From the NCBI RefSeq assembly GCF_014189505.1, contig NZ_CP050301.1:1123501-1187500 (forward strand): a DNA stretch of 64,000 bases. The letters run 5' to 3'. The notes beneath the pieces were generated by a model. That model saw only the letters and a program-made list of their open reading frames with translations, was not told the origin of the DNA and ran no database searches. Each line of letters starts with the position of its first letter. The first letter of the stretch is position 1. The stretch is from Phyllobacterium sp. 628. Lineage in GTDB: Bacteria; Pseudomonadota; Alphaproteobacteria; Rhizobiales; Rhizobiaceae. Below are positions 1 to 8,740 of this stretch, one piece after another. The position numbers and the translations under genes are program-made.

Positions 1-57
1 CGCAGAAAATGCCAAGGCAATTGCCAGGCCGAGTGCTGTATAGAGTGACTTCTTCAT
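1..57 (-). CDS. Secreted protein, N-terminus only (cut by window edge)
   Basis: Reading leftwards from an ATG at 57, 19 codons encode MKKSLYTALGLAIALAFSA, a classic signal peptide: two lysines, a hydrophobic core and an Ala-x-Ala-like end. The rest lies outside the window, so the mature protein cannot be identified. It is on the same strand as the small secreted protein at 99-416, only 41 bases downstream of it, so the two may be co-transcribed. Confidence 0.6.
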   Translation of the reverse strand, partial: MKKSLYTALGLAIALAFSA

Positions 58-98
58 AATGTCGTTTCCTCTCAGATGGGGCAGTTAATATGCAGCCG

Positions 99-416
99 TC
101 AATTATTGGCGGGCTGCACACCGAGCACTTTCAATGCTTTTGCGAAGGTCCTGATGCCCTGTGCCTGCCTGTTGCTGGCACAAAACCGGATCGCCTTCTT
201 TTGCAGTGATTTCGCTTTGGCCGCCCGGGGACCTTCAGCGTGCTCAATGATTGCTTGATGGACCTGTGTCTGGAAGCTGACGCACAATTCCTTGCGTGTC
301 GGCGGCTTTTCTGCAGCCGATACTTCATTCACGCCGGTAGACAATATGACTCCGGCAAGAAGTATTGTTGTTATGTTCAAAATGTTTATCACCTGAACCT
401 GCAAGAAAAGAGACAT
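99..416 (-). CDS. Small secreted hypothetical protein
   Basis: A 105-residue protein whose first ~35 residues form a signal peptide with a hydrophobic stretch ending near VSAAEK. The mature part (~70 residues) is basic and helical, with two cysteines (in ELCVSF and RFCASN) that could form a disulfide in the periplasm. An AAAGGA Shine-Dalgarno-like sequence sits just before the ATG, which supports this start. I recognise no family. The next gene downstream (1-57) also encodes a signal peptide. Confidence 0.55.
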   Translation of the reverse strand: MSLFLQVQVINILNITTILLAGVILSTGVNEVSAAEKPPTRKELCVSFQTQVHQAIIEHAEGPRAAKAKSLQKKAIRFCASNRQAQGIRTFAKALKVLGVQPANN

Positions 417-553
417 GTATTCCTTTGAGAACCAGGAATACGAAACTATTTTACTTGCTCTTTATCGCGCCGCATTGTTGCAACAACATTTCCGGTTCGT
501 GGCGTTTTGTTTCTGGCATGTTTCTAAAGTATGACGATGAATATTGGGCGGCC

Positions 554-579
554 GAGCGGCTTCTTCCGGGAGGCCGCTC
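554..579. terminator. Hairpin after the GGDEF-EAL gene
   Basis: GAGCGGC (554-560) pairs perfectly with GCCGCTC (573-579), and the stem can extend inward through wobble pairs. It starts 9 bases past the stop codon of the gene at 588-2975. There is no T-run on either side, so it may be a 3'-end stabilising stem rather than an intrinsic terminator. Confidence 0.35.
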
Positions 580-587
580 CAAGTGCC

Positions 588-2975
588 TTATAGCGCGATC
601 AGTTTTTTGTCTTCGACAGGAGCCCCGTCGCTGATCAGATGGCGGAAGTCTTCAATCGGGCCGGGCATACCAAGATAAAAGCCTTGCCCGGCGGCACAGG
701 ATTCACCCATCAGAAATTCCAGTTCATCCGGTGTTTCAATCCCTTCGGCCAGAACCGGCATTCCCAACCCGCGGCCAAGCCCGAGTACGGCTTTGACGAT
801 AGCGGCGGCCTGTTCGTTTTTATCGACTGACTTGATGAAGGACCGGTCGATTTTGATCATATCAAACGGAAAAGCCCGAACATTGGACAGGGATGAATAG
901 CCGGTGCCGAAATCGTCCATGGCGATGCGAACCCCCAACGCCTTCAACTGGCGCAAAGTGGTCAATGCGCGGTTCGTATCTTTGATCAGGGATGTCTCGG
1001 TGATTTCCAGTTCGAGCCGGTTGGATGGCAGTCCCGTCTTCAGCAGGGCGCTGTGAACACGCTGCGGAAAGTCATGGCTGTAGAGCTGCACAGCGGAGAC
1101 ATTTACCGCAACCGACAAAGGCTTGTCCCAGCTTGCCGCTTCCCTGCAGGCCTCGTTCAGTGCCCATTCCCCGAGCTGGAGGATCACGCCGCTTTCTTCT
1201 GCTATCGGAATGAAAATGGTCGGTGAGATATCGCCCTGGCGTGGATTGTGCCAACGCATCAGTGCTTCGAAGCCGGTGACAGCACCCGTATCCATCCGCA
1301 TTTGCGGCTGATAAACGAGGCGCAATTCGTTGCGCGGTAGCGCGTTACGCAAATCATGCTCGATCATGCGGCGTTCTCTGGCTTCGGCACCCATCTTCGC
1401 CTCGAAGAAGCGGTAGGTGTTACGGCCCTCGGCCTTGGCTTGATACAAGGCAGTATCGGCCTGATTGAGCAAGGTTTCCCGGTCATTGGCATCAACGGGG
1501 AAGATCGCGATACCAATACTGGTCGAGATCAGGAAGCCAATGGGTGAATTGAGGTTCTCCGATTGCAGGGCTTCGAGAATTTTATCGGCCAGGCGGCTTG
1601 CCGCTGTTGGTGTAACGAGCCCCGGTACGATAACGGCAAATTCGTCGCCGCCGAGCCGCGCCAGCATATCATCCATGCCGAGAAGTCGGCTGATCGCACC
1701 GGACACGCGCCGCAGGATGTCGTCGCCCGCAGCATGCCCGAAGAGATCATTGACCTCCTTGAAACGATCAAGATCAAGGCAGAACAGGGCAAGATAGGTC
1801 TCGCCATTGCTGTCGGTCGCGGCAATCAGCTGGTCGAGTCTTGCATTGAAATTACGCCGGTTGGGCAGGCCCGTCAGCGCATCGTGATGAGCGAGGTAAT
1901 TGATGTGTGCTTCAGCCTCCTTGCGTGAGCGCAGATCGCGCACCGCCAAGGCCCGGTGCCATTTTCCATTGAAATCAATGGTATGTGCAATCAGTTCCAC
2001 GGGGATGATTTCACCGTTACGATCCGTGATCTCTGTTTCAACCAATTCATTCTGATCGCTTAGCAGCTTTGAACGGAGGCGCGCATCGAGCAGAAATGTT
2101 GCAATCGACAGACCGGCGAGGTTCGAATCTTCGGCGCTTGTGAGGGTGCAGAAACTTTCGTTGGCGGTGACAATCGTTTCGCCATCGCAGATGACCAGCC
2201 CTTCCACAGCGGCGTTGACCAATTTGTACATCCGTTGCAGTTCGAACTTGTTTCGCTGATTGCGGCTATCGATTGTCAGCGCGATGGAACTGGCGACCAG
2301 GATGAGCGTACTGACCAGCGCCACAATGACGGCAAGGAAATTAGCAGGAATGGCACTTGCCGATACAGCGACGGAGGCATCCGGCATGATGGAAACAGCG
2401 CTCATGGCAACAAAGTGATGACCGCAGATCGCCAGTACCAATAGACCTGCAGCTGCGTGTCTTGTTTTGTCTTCGGCTTTGGATAATGCCAAACGCGTAG
2501 CAAAAGCTGCAAGAATAACACCAATACCGATGGCAGCTGCGAGGAAGGCCGGATCCCATGATATCCTGCCCTCGACTTCGAATGCTGCCATGCCGGTGAA
2601 ATGCATCGCGGCGATGCCAGTCCCAATCAGCGCACCTCCGGCCAAATCGGCGTTGGGCCATTTGGCTGAAATGGCCAGACGTGCGCCAATACCGGTGAGC
2701 GCGATCGCGATCAGCAGCGACAGCACGGTCAAAGTGCCGTTATAGCCGCTCGGCAATCCGGGCGCGAAGGCCATCATGGCAATGAAATGTGTCGCCCAGA
2801 TGCCAAATCCGCAGGAAGCCGCTGAAACGAACAGCCACACTGGCCGATGGATTGAGTTGCGAGCATGGCGAAGCAGATCAACCGCTGTCAGGCATGAAAA
2901 GATACAGATGGCGGCTGCAAGGAAAACAAGTCGAACATCGTGTTCATTGACGATACAATTGTATACTGTCAGCAT
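588..2975 (-). CDS. MHYT-PAS-GGDEF-EAL cyclic-di-GMP protein
   Basis: A 795-residue inner-membrane signalling protein. The N-terminal ~240 residues carry seven or so membrane helices with three MHYT-like motifs (THFIAMMAF near 62, MHFTGMAAF near 124, HHFVAMSAV near 186), a proposed metal or gas sensor. A PAS-like segment (~250-350) precedes a GGDEF domain with an intact RLGGDEF signature and a C-terminal EAL domain with GFEALMRW and DDFGTGYSSL. Both active-site signatures look complete, so it could make and degrade cyclic di-GMP; which activity dominates cannot be told from sequence. GGGAACAAGAAC before the ATG can serve as ribosome binding site. It is monocistronic. Confidence 0.9.
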   Translation of the reverse strand: MLTVYNCIVNEHDVRLVFLAAAICIFSCLTAVDLLRHARNSIHRPVWLFVSAASCGFGIWATHFIAMMAFAPGLPSGYNGTLTVLSLLIAIALTGIGARLAISAKWPNADLAGGALIGTGIAAMHFTGMAAFEVEGRISWDPAFLAAAIGIGVILAAFATRLALSKAEDKTRHAAAGLLVLAICGHHFVAMSAVSIMPDASVAVSASAIPANFLAVIVALVSTLILVASSIALTIDSRNQRNKFELQRMYKLVNAAVEGLVICDGETIVTANESFCTLTSAEDSNLAGLSIATFLLDARLRSKLLSDQNELVETEITDRNGEIIPVELIAHTIDFNGKWHRALAVRDLRSRKEAEAHINYLAHHDALTGLPNRRNFNARLDQLIAATDSNGETYLALFCLDLDRFKEVNDLFGHAAGDDILRRVSGAISRLLGMDDMLARLGGDEFAVIVPGLVTPTAASRLADKILEALQSENLNSPIGFLISTSIGIAIFPVDANDRETLLNQADTALYQAKAEGRNTYRFFEAKMGAEARERRMIEHDLRNALPRNELRLVYQPQMRMDTGAVTGFEALMRWHNPRQGDISPTIFIPIAEESGVILQLGEWALNEACREAASWDKPLSVAVNVSAVQLYSHDFPQRVHSALLKTGLPSNRLELEITETSLIKDTNRALTTLRQLKALGVRIAMDDFGTGYSSLSNVRAFPFDMIKIDRSFIKSVDKNEQAAAIVKAVLGLGRGLGMPVLAEGIETPDELEFLMGESCAAGQGFYLGMPGPIEDFRHLISDGAPVEDKKLIAL

Positions 2976-3227
2976 GTTCTTGTTCCCTGTTCTGCATTTT
3001 CTTCTTCAACAACTCTATTTTTCGTTGTCTTAAGTCAGGCTTAAGGACAGCGTTATTTGCCGATTAAGAGAGCTTTGGAATGCTTGGAGTGAGAACGAAG
3101 TAAACGAATATGAAACACTCAACAGAAGGCTTTATTCAATCTAACGATATCTGCTTTTTTAAGTATAAAATTCTAATCAATAAATTTTGCTGGTAAATTC
3201 GTCATTCGCAGGCGGCATGCGTATAAC
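2976..3227. other. AT-rich intergenic region upstream of the GGDEF-EAL gene
   Basis: About 250 bases with no convincing gene; the longest reading frames are under 30 codons. It should hold the leftward promoter of the GGDEF-EAL gene. Two copies of the palindrome CTTAAG (3029-3034 and 3040-3045) lie 11 bp apart, one helical turn, and could be a regulator site. The stretch is visibly richer in A and T than its neighbours. Confidence 0.4.
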
Positions 3228-3259
3228 AAAAAGCCCCCAAGCTTAAAAGCTCAGAGGCT
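3228..3259 (-). terminator. Intrinsic terminator of the hglS-amaB operon
   Basis: On the minus strand the sequence reads AGCCTCTGAGCTT, a two-base loop, AAGCTTGGGGGCT and then TTTTTG: a GC-rich hairpin with small internal mismatches followed by a T-run. It lies 22 bases past the stop codon of the aldehyde dehydrogenase gene. Confidence 0.75.
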
Positions 3260-3281
3260 GTTGTTTTTGAGTGCTTTGCTA

Positions 3282-4793
3282 TCAGTCGATATCGAAGGAA
3301 ACACCCTGTGCGAGCGGCAGTGCCTTGGAATAATTGACCGTGTTGGTGGCGCGGCGCATATAGGCCTTCCAGGCATCGGAGCCGGATTCACGTCCGCCGC
3401 CGGTTTCCTTTTCGCCGCCAAAGGCGCCGCCGATTTCCGCGCCTGATGTGCCGATATTGACATTGGCAATGCCGCAATCCGAACCGTCGGCGCTGAGGAA
3501 GCGTTCGGCTTCCTGCAGATCCAACGTGAAGATGGACGATGACAGGCCAGCACCAACTGCGTTGTGGTCGGCAATTGCCTTGTCGAAATCGGAATATTTC
3601 ATCACGTACAGGATGGGGGCAAAGGTCTCTTCCGTGACAGGCCCAGCCTGTTCAGGCATCTCGACCAAGGCAGGGCGAACATAATAGGCATTCGGATGAG
3701 CGGTTTCGACGCGCGCACCGCCTGTGACCTTGCCGCCGTGTGCTTCGGCTTCCCTAACGGATTTCTGCATATTGTCGAAGGCTGCCTTGTCGATGAGCGG
3801 GCCTACCAATGCGGAGGTTTCGAGCGGGCTGCCGACAGAAACGCTCTCATAGGCCTTCTTCAGACGGGGAACGAGCGTGTCGTAGACGCTTTCGTGCACG
3901 AACAGGCGGCGCAGGGTGGTGCAACGCTGTCCGGCAGTTCCCATGGCGCCAAAGGCAATGGCGCGCAGGGCCATGTCGAGATCGGCGGATGGGCAAACGA
4001 TACCGGCATTGTTACCGCCAAGCTCAAGGATCGAGCGGGCAAAGCGCTTGGCAAGGCGTGGACCGACTTCGCGGCCCATGCGGGTCGAGCCGGTTGCTGA
4101 AACCAAGGCAACCTTCGGGTGATCGACCAGTGCTTCGCCGATTGTCCGGTCGCCCATCAACGTCTTGGTGAGACCGGCAGGCACATCACCGAAGCGGGCA
4201 ACGGCACGATCAAAGATTGCCTGACAGGCAAGGCCGGTGAGCGGCGTCTTTTCCGATGGCTTCCAAACCACGGCGTTGCCGCAAACGATGGCAAGCGCTG
4301 TGTTCCACGACCAGACGGCAACCGGGAAGTTGAAAGCGGAAATAATGCCGACAACACCAAGCGGGTGCCAGGTTTCCATCATGCGGTGGCCGGGACGCTC
4401 GGTGGCGATGGTCAGGCCATAAAGCTGGCGGGACAGACCGACAGCAAAATCGCAGATGTCGATCATTTCCTGAACTTCACCAAGTCCTTCAGATGGTATC
4501 TTGCCGGCTTCGATGGAAACAAGGCGTCCGAGCTCGCTCTTCAATGCACGCAGTTCTTCACCAAAGAGGCGAACGAGTTCGCCGCGCTTTGGCGCCGGTA
4601 CAAGCCGCCATTCGCGAAATGCAGCGTCTGCCTGTTCGATGGCCTTGGCGGTGTCTGCCGCGGAATGAATGGCAATGTCGGCAATCTTTTCGCCGGTGAC
4701 CGGGCTGAAAGAAGCCATTGTGCCGCCTGTATAGGCTGCCTCGGCCACGCCAAGCTTGGAGAGAAGCGTTTTTACGTCTTGAGCAATCGTCAT
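3282..4793 (-). CDS. amaB: Aldehyde dehydrogenase, ALDH7 type (probable piperideine-6-carboxylate / aminoadipate semialdehyde dehydrogenase)
   Basis: A 503-residue NAD(P)-dependent aldehyde dehydrogenase. Visible active-site elements are Asn155 (AFNFP), general base Glu257 (ILELGGNNA) and nucleophile Cys291 (GQRCTT). The GGNNA version of the Glu motif and overall length match the ALDH7/AmaB group, which oxidises 2-aminoadipate semialdehyde (piperideine-6-carboxylate) to 2-aminoadipate in lysine and pipecolate degradation. It is the second gene of a two-gene operon behind a 2-oxoadipate dioxygenase/decarboxylase, and an FAD amine oxidase lies just beyond the LysR gene; that context is the strongest argument for the substrate. 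Other aldehydes cannot be excluded by sequence alone. Confidence 0.85.
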   Translation of the reverse strand: MTIAQDVKTLLSKLGVAEAAYTGGTMASFSPVTGEKIADIAIHSAADTAKAIEQADAAFREWRLVPAPKRGELVRLFGEELRALKSELGRLVSIEAGKIPSEGLGEVQEMIDICDFAVGLSRQLYGLTIATERPGHRMMETWHPLGVVGIISAFNFPVAVWSWNTALAIVCGNAVVWKPSEKTPLTGLACQAIFDRAVARFGDVPAGLTKTLMGDRTIGEALVDHPKVALVSATGSTRMGREVGPRLAKRFARSILELGGNNAGIVCPSADLDMALRAIAFGAMGTAGQRCTTLRRLFVHESVYDTLVPRLKKAYESVSVGSPLETSALVGPLIDKAAFDNMQKSVREAEAHGGKVTGGARVETAHPNAYYVRPALVEMPEQAGPVTEETFAPILYVMKYSDFDKAIADHNAVGAGLSSSIFTLDLQEAERFLSADGSDCGIANVNIGTSGAEIGGAFGGEKETGGGRESGSDAWKAYMRRATNTVNYSKALPLAQGVSFDID

Positions 4794-4880
4794 TTTGCCG
4801 TCCCTTTACATCTATTTTGTCTGATCGCGCGGCGCGAACCCGGCTTTGCCGTCAAGGCCGCAATAAGGTCAAATGAGAGT

Positions 4881-6287
4881 TCAACTTGCAAGTGCCGCAG
4901 GACGCAATGTCTGCAGGCACTGATCGATGGAAGCCTGTTCAAGTCCAGCATAATGCGCGAACTCATCCAGAACCGGTGTGCCGAGATCCTTCTCGAATTC
5001 GCGCTGGCTCGGACTGGCAACAAATTTCTGGCTGGCTTCGTCGCCAAGATTGGACTGGAAAATACCGGCAGCGCTGACCGGGAGAAAATCTTCGTAGACG
5101 ATAGGGTCGAAGCGCACGGCACCCATAGCAATCAGTGTGTCGATGTCCGAAGCGTCGCGGCTCGTAAGGCGACTGTTTCCGGTACTCTCCACTACAGAAT
5201 AGCGGAAATAACCAAGGCTTTCTCGCCGGATATCCGCCCAGTTGTCTGGAAATGCTTTGAACGTATCCGACAAGGCCGCGATATAGGCTTTTGCGTTGGA
5301 GCCATCAGCCGCCGGACGAATGATCTTGCGAGTATCGTTGAGAAGACGATCATAAAGTGCCCGTCCCTTTGGTGTCAGGGCAACTCCGCGCTGCTCGATT
5401 TCACCAAAACGGGCCGTATGGGTACCGGTTTCCCATTCGCCATTGGCATTTTGAAACGAGACATTTTCTTCCAGCGCCTTGAACGATGTCTGACGCAGGA
5501 GGATAGGGCAGGCGCGGGTGGGCGGTCCTTCGATGACGGCTTTGGGTGAAATGCCGTGTTCTGGCATCAGATCCTGCACCGCATCGATATCGAGTGTCCT
5601 CGGTGTCAAATGGTTGATGTGTGGCCCCTTGAAAGACACGACATCAGCGATGAGCCGGTGTGCATCATGCAGGCGCTTATAAAGCGCGCCGCTGACGCTT
5701 GCCTGATCATGCCAGCGGAAAGTCTCGAGAATTTCACTGACAAATGTGGAAGCGTCATCAGAATTCAGTCCGCCCTCGGCTTCGGCTTTCTCGACCAGCG
5801 CAATGGCTTTTGTAGTGAAGATTTGCCGGGCATTGAGGACGGCGCGAGCTTTCCTGCGCAATGTGGTATCGCCGATGAGATCAAGCCGCAGCAGGGATGT
5901 GAACACCCGGAATGGATTGACTTTCAACGCGTCATCGCTGACTGGACGGAAAGCCGTTGAGTGAACAGGCACGCCAGCCTCACTCAGATCGTAATAACCG
6001 ACGGGATACATACCCATCACGGCAAAGACACGGCGCAGCATCGAAAGCTCTTCTGGTGTGCCGACACGAATAGCGCCATGACGCTCTTCCGAAATGCGGT
6101 CCAGCGTATCCGTTTCCTGCAACTGGTCCCTCAACGCTGGCGATGCGGCGAGGGTTTTTGTATTCACCTCGGCAACCAGCGCCATGAGCGTTCCATAGGC
6201 GGGAACCTCTGTCCGGTACATGGATGACATGGCCGCCGAAAAAGCTGCCCTGATCACGTCGCTTGACGTAAACGTGCCTGATTTCAT
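4881..6287 (-). CDS. hglS: 2-oxoadipate dioxygenase/decarboxylase (HglS/YdcJ, DUF1338 family)
   Basis: A 468-residue member of the DUF1338 (VOC-fold) family whose characterised member, HglS of Pseudomonas putida, is an Fe(II) enzyme turning 2-oxoadipate into D-2-hydroxyglutarate. With the start at 6287 (MKSGTF), candidate iron and substrate residues fall at His70 and Arg74 (RHGAIR), His226 (HINHLTP) and Glu296 (FGEIEQ), almost identical to the numbering I recall for HglS. This supports 6287 over an upstream in-frame start at 6491, which would run into the lysR coding region. First gene of an operon with amaB, divergent from lysR. Confidence 0.85.
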   Translation of the reverse strand: MKSGTFTSSDVIRAAFSAAMSSMYRTEVPAYGTLMALVAEVNTKTLAASPALRDQLQETDTLDRISEERHGAIRVGTPEELSMLRRVFAVMGMYPVGYYDLSEAGVPVHSTAFRPVSDDALKVNPFRVFTSLLRLDLIGDTTLRRKARAVLNARQIFTTKAIALVEKAEAEGGLNSDDASTFVSEILETFRWHDQASVSGALYKRLHDAHRLIADVVSFKGPHINHLTPRTLDIDAVQDLMPEHGISPKAVIEGPPTRACPILLRQTSFKALEENVSFQNANGEWETGTHTARFGEIEQRGVALTPKGRALYDRLLNDTRKIIRPAADGSNAKAYIAALSDTFKAFPDNWADIRRESLGYFRYSVVESTGNSRLTSRDASDIDTLIAMGAVRFDPIVYEDFLPVSAAGIFQSNLGDEASQKFVASPSQREFEKDLGTPVLDEFAHYAGLEQASIDQCLQTLRPAALAS

Positions 6288-6313
6288 CGTGTTCAATTCC
6301 GTGTTGGTACTGC

Positions 6314-6382
6314 GACAGCATATTTTATCGCTGTCATGCTCAAACTGGATTATAGAGTGGGGATATCGCCAAGGATTGCGAT
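6314..6382. promoter_or_regulatory. Two dyads between hglS and lysR, candidate LysR-type operators
   Basis: The 124-base divergent gap holds two inverted repeats. The first is GACAGC (6314-6319) and GCTGTC (6330-6335) around the AT-rich spacer atattttatc. The second is ATCGC (6365-6369) and GCGAT (6378-6382) with 8 bases between. LysR-type regulators typically bind an interrupted dyad between their own gene and the divergent target plus a second site nearer one promoter, so the position fits. Binding is inferred, not shown. Confidence 0.45.
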
Positions 6383-6411
6383 GATTCAAACTAGGTTGAT
6401 GCGAGATAAGA

Positions 6412-7317
6412 ATGAAGTTGAGCCGCCGCCTGATCCCCGACATCGATACGCTGCAGACATTTGAATGCGCCGCGCGGCATGGCAGCTTCACGCAGGCGGC
6501 TAAGGAGCTGAACCTGACGCAAAGCGCAGTCAGCCGTCAGATGGGCGAGCTGGAAAGTCAAATCGGCGTACTGCTGTTCGAGCGCATCCGGCAGCGTGTG
6601 GTTCTGTCCGATGCCGGTCAGAAATTTCTCCCCGAAGTGCGCCGCCTTCTTGGTCTCACCGAAGAGACCATGCTGCGGGCCATGGCTGCCTCGCAATCCG
6701 CGTCATCACTGAGCATTGCCACGCTGCCCACATTCGGCAGCCGCTGGCTGATGCCACGCCTTCCGGATTTTCTGCGGCAATATCCGGAAATGGCGCTTAG
6801 CGTTGCATCGCGTTCGCAACCTTTCGATTTCGAGGAAGAGCCATTTGATCTGGCAATCCATTACGGTCAACCGGTCTGGGCCCATGCGACCTGCACGTAT
6901 CTGTGCAGCGAAATGATTGTGCCGGTGGGCAGTCCTGAGCTTTGCGCTGCCAATCCGGTTGCAACCCCGGCTGAACTCGCGGGTTCAGCGCCACTCCTGC
7001 ATCTCTCGACCCGGCCAAAGGCTTGGGCCGACTGGTTTGAAACAGTGCGGGCGGATGTGGTCAGCCCTTACAAGGGCCATCGTTTCGAACATTTTTCCAT
7101 GGTGATCGAGGCAGCCTTAACGGGGCTCGGCTTTGCTCTGGTGCCGCGCTATCTCATCGAGCACGAGCTTTCATCCGGTCGCTTGCTGGTGCTGTTTGAC
7201 CAGCCGCTTAAAACAGAAAACAGCTATTACCTCGTGATACCCGACCACAAGAAGGAAAATCCGCTGGCGCAGAGCTTCTTCGCCTGGATAGCGGATCAGG
7301 TGAGTGATCGGCAATAA
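6412..7317 (+). CDS. LysR-family transcriptional regulator of the lysine/pipecolate module
   Basis: A 301-residue LysR-type regulator of the GcvA-like branch. The winged helix-turn-helix occupies about residues 8-67 (DTLQTFECAARHGSFTQAA through SAVSRQMGELE), followed by a substrate-binding periplasmic-fold effector domain to the C-terminus. It is divergent from hglS-amaB and points toward the FAD oxidoreductase 113 bases downstream, so it plausibly controls both directions in response to a pathway intermediate such as 2-aminoadipate or pipecolate. The effector is inferred from neighbours only. Confidence 0.85.
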   Translation: MKLSRRLIPDIDTLQTFECAARHGSFTQAAKELNLTQSAVSRQMGELESQIGVLLFERIRQRVVLSDAGQKFLPEVRRLLGLTEETMLRAMAASQSASSLSIATLPTFGSRWLMPRLPDFLRQYPEMALSVASRSQPFDFEEEPFDLAIHYGQPVWAHATCTYLCSEMIVPVGSPELCAANPVATPAELAGSAPLLHLSTRPKAWADWFETVRADVVSPYKGHRFEHFSMVIEAALTGLGFALVPRYLIEHELSSGRLLVLFDQPLKTENSYYLVIPDHKKENPLAQSFFAWIADQVSDRQ

Positions 7318-7430
7318 ATGAGATCATTCAACCGGCGCATCATGTGTTCCGGGAATTTCACTTCCGTTGGCAAAATCGTGGCTTATAACCAGAATGACGA
7401 TGAATCTGTTTAATGTTGCCGGTGGTCCCC

Positions 7431-8714
7431 ATGCTGAATGATGAACGCTCCCACGGTCTATGGGAAAAGACAGCGCCGCCAGCGCCCGCAACGCAAAAGC
7501 TGCAGGGGAATATTTCCGTTGATGTCGCTGTTATCGGCGCCGGATTTACCGGCCTGTCGGCAGCGCTCCATCTGGCCGAAGCCGGGACTCGTGTCGCAGT
7601 TGTTGATGCGGTTGAGATTGGCTTCGGCGGATCCGGCCGGAATGTGGGATTGGTAAACGCTGGCATGTGGGTCATGCCCAATGATCTGCCGCAAGTGTTG
7701 GGCCAAGTTCATGGCGAACGTTTGTTGGAATTGCTCGGCAACGCGCCGCAGTCCGTGTTCCATCTTGTCGATAAGCATCAGATCGCCTGCGAACTTGAAC
7801 GTAAGGGAACTTTGCACTGTGCCGTTGGCAAGGATGGTGTGAAGCAATTGCAACAGCGGGCTGAGCAATGGCTGGCGCGGGGTGCTGCTGTTCGGATGCT
7901 GGACGCCAAGGAAACAGCGGAGAAGGTTGGATCGACCGCCTATGCCGCATCACTGCTGGATAACCGGGCCGGAACTATTCAGCCGCTCGCCTATGTGCGC
8001 GGACTGGCAACGGCTGCCATTGGCGCTGGTGTGGCCGTTTATACCGGAACGCCGGTGACATCGACCACGCGTTCGGGCGATCGCTGGATCGTCAATACGC
8101 CAACGGGAACAGTGTCAGCTGAGTGGATAATTGTCGCCACCAACGCCTATACCACATCCCCATGGCCCGAATTGCGTGCAGAGCTTTTGCATCTGCCCTA
8201 TTTCAATTTTGCTACCACACCGCTTCCGGAGGATATCCGCAAGACTGTTCTGCCCGAACGGCAAGGCGGTTGGGATACGAAAGAAATCCTGAGTTCCTTT
8301 CGCATGGACCAGAGCGGTCGCCTTGTATTTGGCAGTGTTGGTGCACTGCGCGGCACTGGTATGGCTGTGCACAAGGCATGGGCGGCCCGCTCCATTCGCA
8401 AACTGTTTCCGCAAATCAAGGACGTCACCTTTGAAGCTGGCTGGTACGGCCAGATTGGCATGACCAACGACAACCTGCCGCGTTTCCACACGCTGGCCCC
8501 CAAAATCATCAGTTTCAGCGGCTACAATGGCCGTGGTATTGCGCCAGGCACCGTATTCGGCCGCGTGCTTGCCGAACATATTGTCGGCAAGACATCCGAT
8601 ACCGATCTGCCCTTGCCGGTCACGACGCCGAAAGATGAAGGTATGCGGACCTTGCGGGAAGGCTATTACGAGGTCGGCGCACAACTGGCGCACCTGGTCG
8701 GCAATAGAATCTGA
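7431..8714 (+). CDS. FAD-dependent amine oxidase (DAO family), candidate L-pipecolate oxidase
   Basis: A 427-residue flavoprotein of the D-amino-acid oxidase/glycine oxidase fold. The Rossmann dinucleotide motif is VIGAGFTGLSAALHLAEAG near residue 34, and a C-terminal FSGYNGRGIAPGT segment is the second FAD contact. The AmaA/PuuB/OrdL group to which it looks closest includes the L-pipecolate oxidase of Pseudomonas putida, which makes the substrate of AmaB. That, plus its place beside lysR, hglS and amaB, suggests L-pipecolate oxidation. An in-frame ATG at 7413 exists; I prefer 7431 (MLNDERSHGLW) because family members commonly begin similarly. Gamma-glutamylputrescine or another secondary amine remains possible. 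Confidence 0.75.
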   Translation: MLNDERSHGLWEKTAPPAPATQKLQGNISVDVAVIGAGFTGLSAALHLAEAGTRVAVVDAVEIGFGGSGRNVGLVNAGMWVMPNDLPQVLGQVHGERLLELLGNAPQSVFHLVDKHQIACELERKGTLHCAVGKDGVKQLQQRAEQWLARGAAVRMLDAKETAEKVGSTAYAASLLDNRAGTIQPLAYVRGLATAAIGAGVAVYTGTPVTSTTRSGDRWIVNTPTGTVSAEWIIVATNAYTTSPWPELRAELLHLPYFNFATTPLPEDIRKTVLPERQGGWDTKEILSSFRMDQSGRLVFGSVGALRGTGMAVHKAWAARSIRKLFPQIKDVTFEAGWYGQIGMTNDNLPRFHTLAPKIISFSGYNGRGIAPGTVFGRVLAEHIVGKTSDTDLPLPVTTPKDEGMRTLREGYYEVGAQLAHLVGNRI

Positions 8715-8739
8715 ACATCGCGGCTAAAGGCGTTCAGAT
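8709..8739. terminator. Bidirectional hairpin between convergent genes
   Basis: ATCTGAAC (8709-8716) and GTTCAGAT (8732-8739) are a perfect 8-bp inverted repeat around 15 bases. It spans the stop codon of the FAD oxidase gene and reaches to 2 bases from the end of hicB, which converges from the other side. No T-run, so termination efficiency is uncertain. Confidence 0.4.
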
Positions 8740-8740
8740 A

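Noticed and set aside
4119-5549. 476-codon open frame on the plus strand across the amaB-hglS junction
   Set aside because: It is antisense to two strongly recognisable enzyme genes and shows no family features; such frames arise from codon bias of the true genes.
6288-6491. 68-residue N-terminal extension of HglS
   Set aside because: It would overlap the start of lysR, and active-site numbering matches the family only from 6287.
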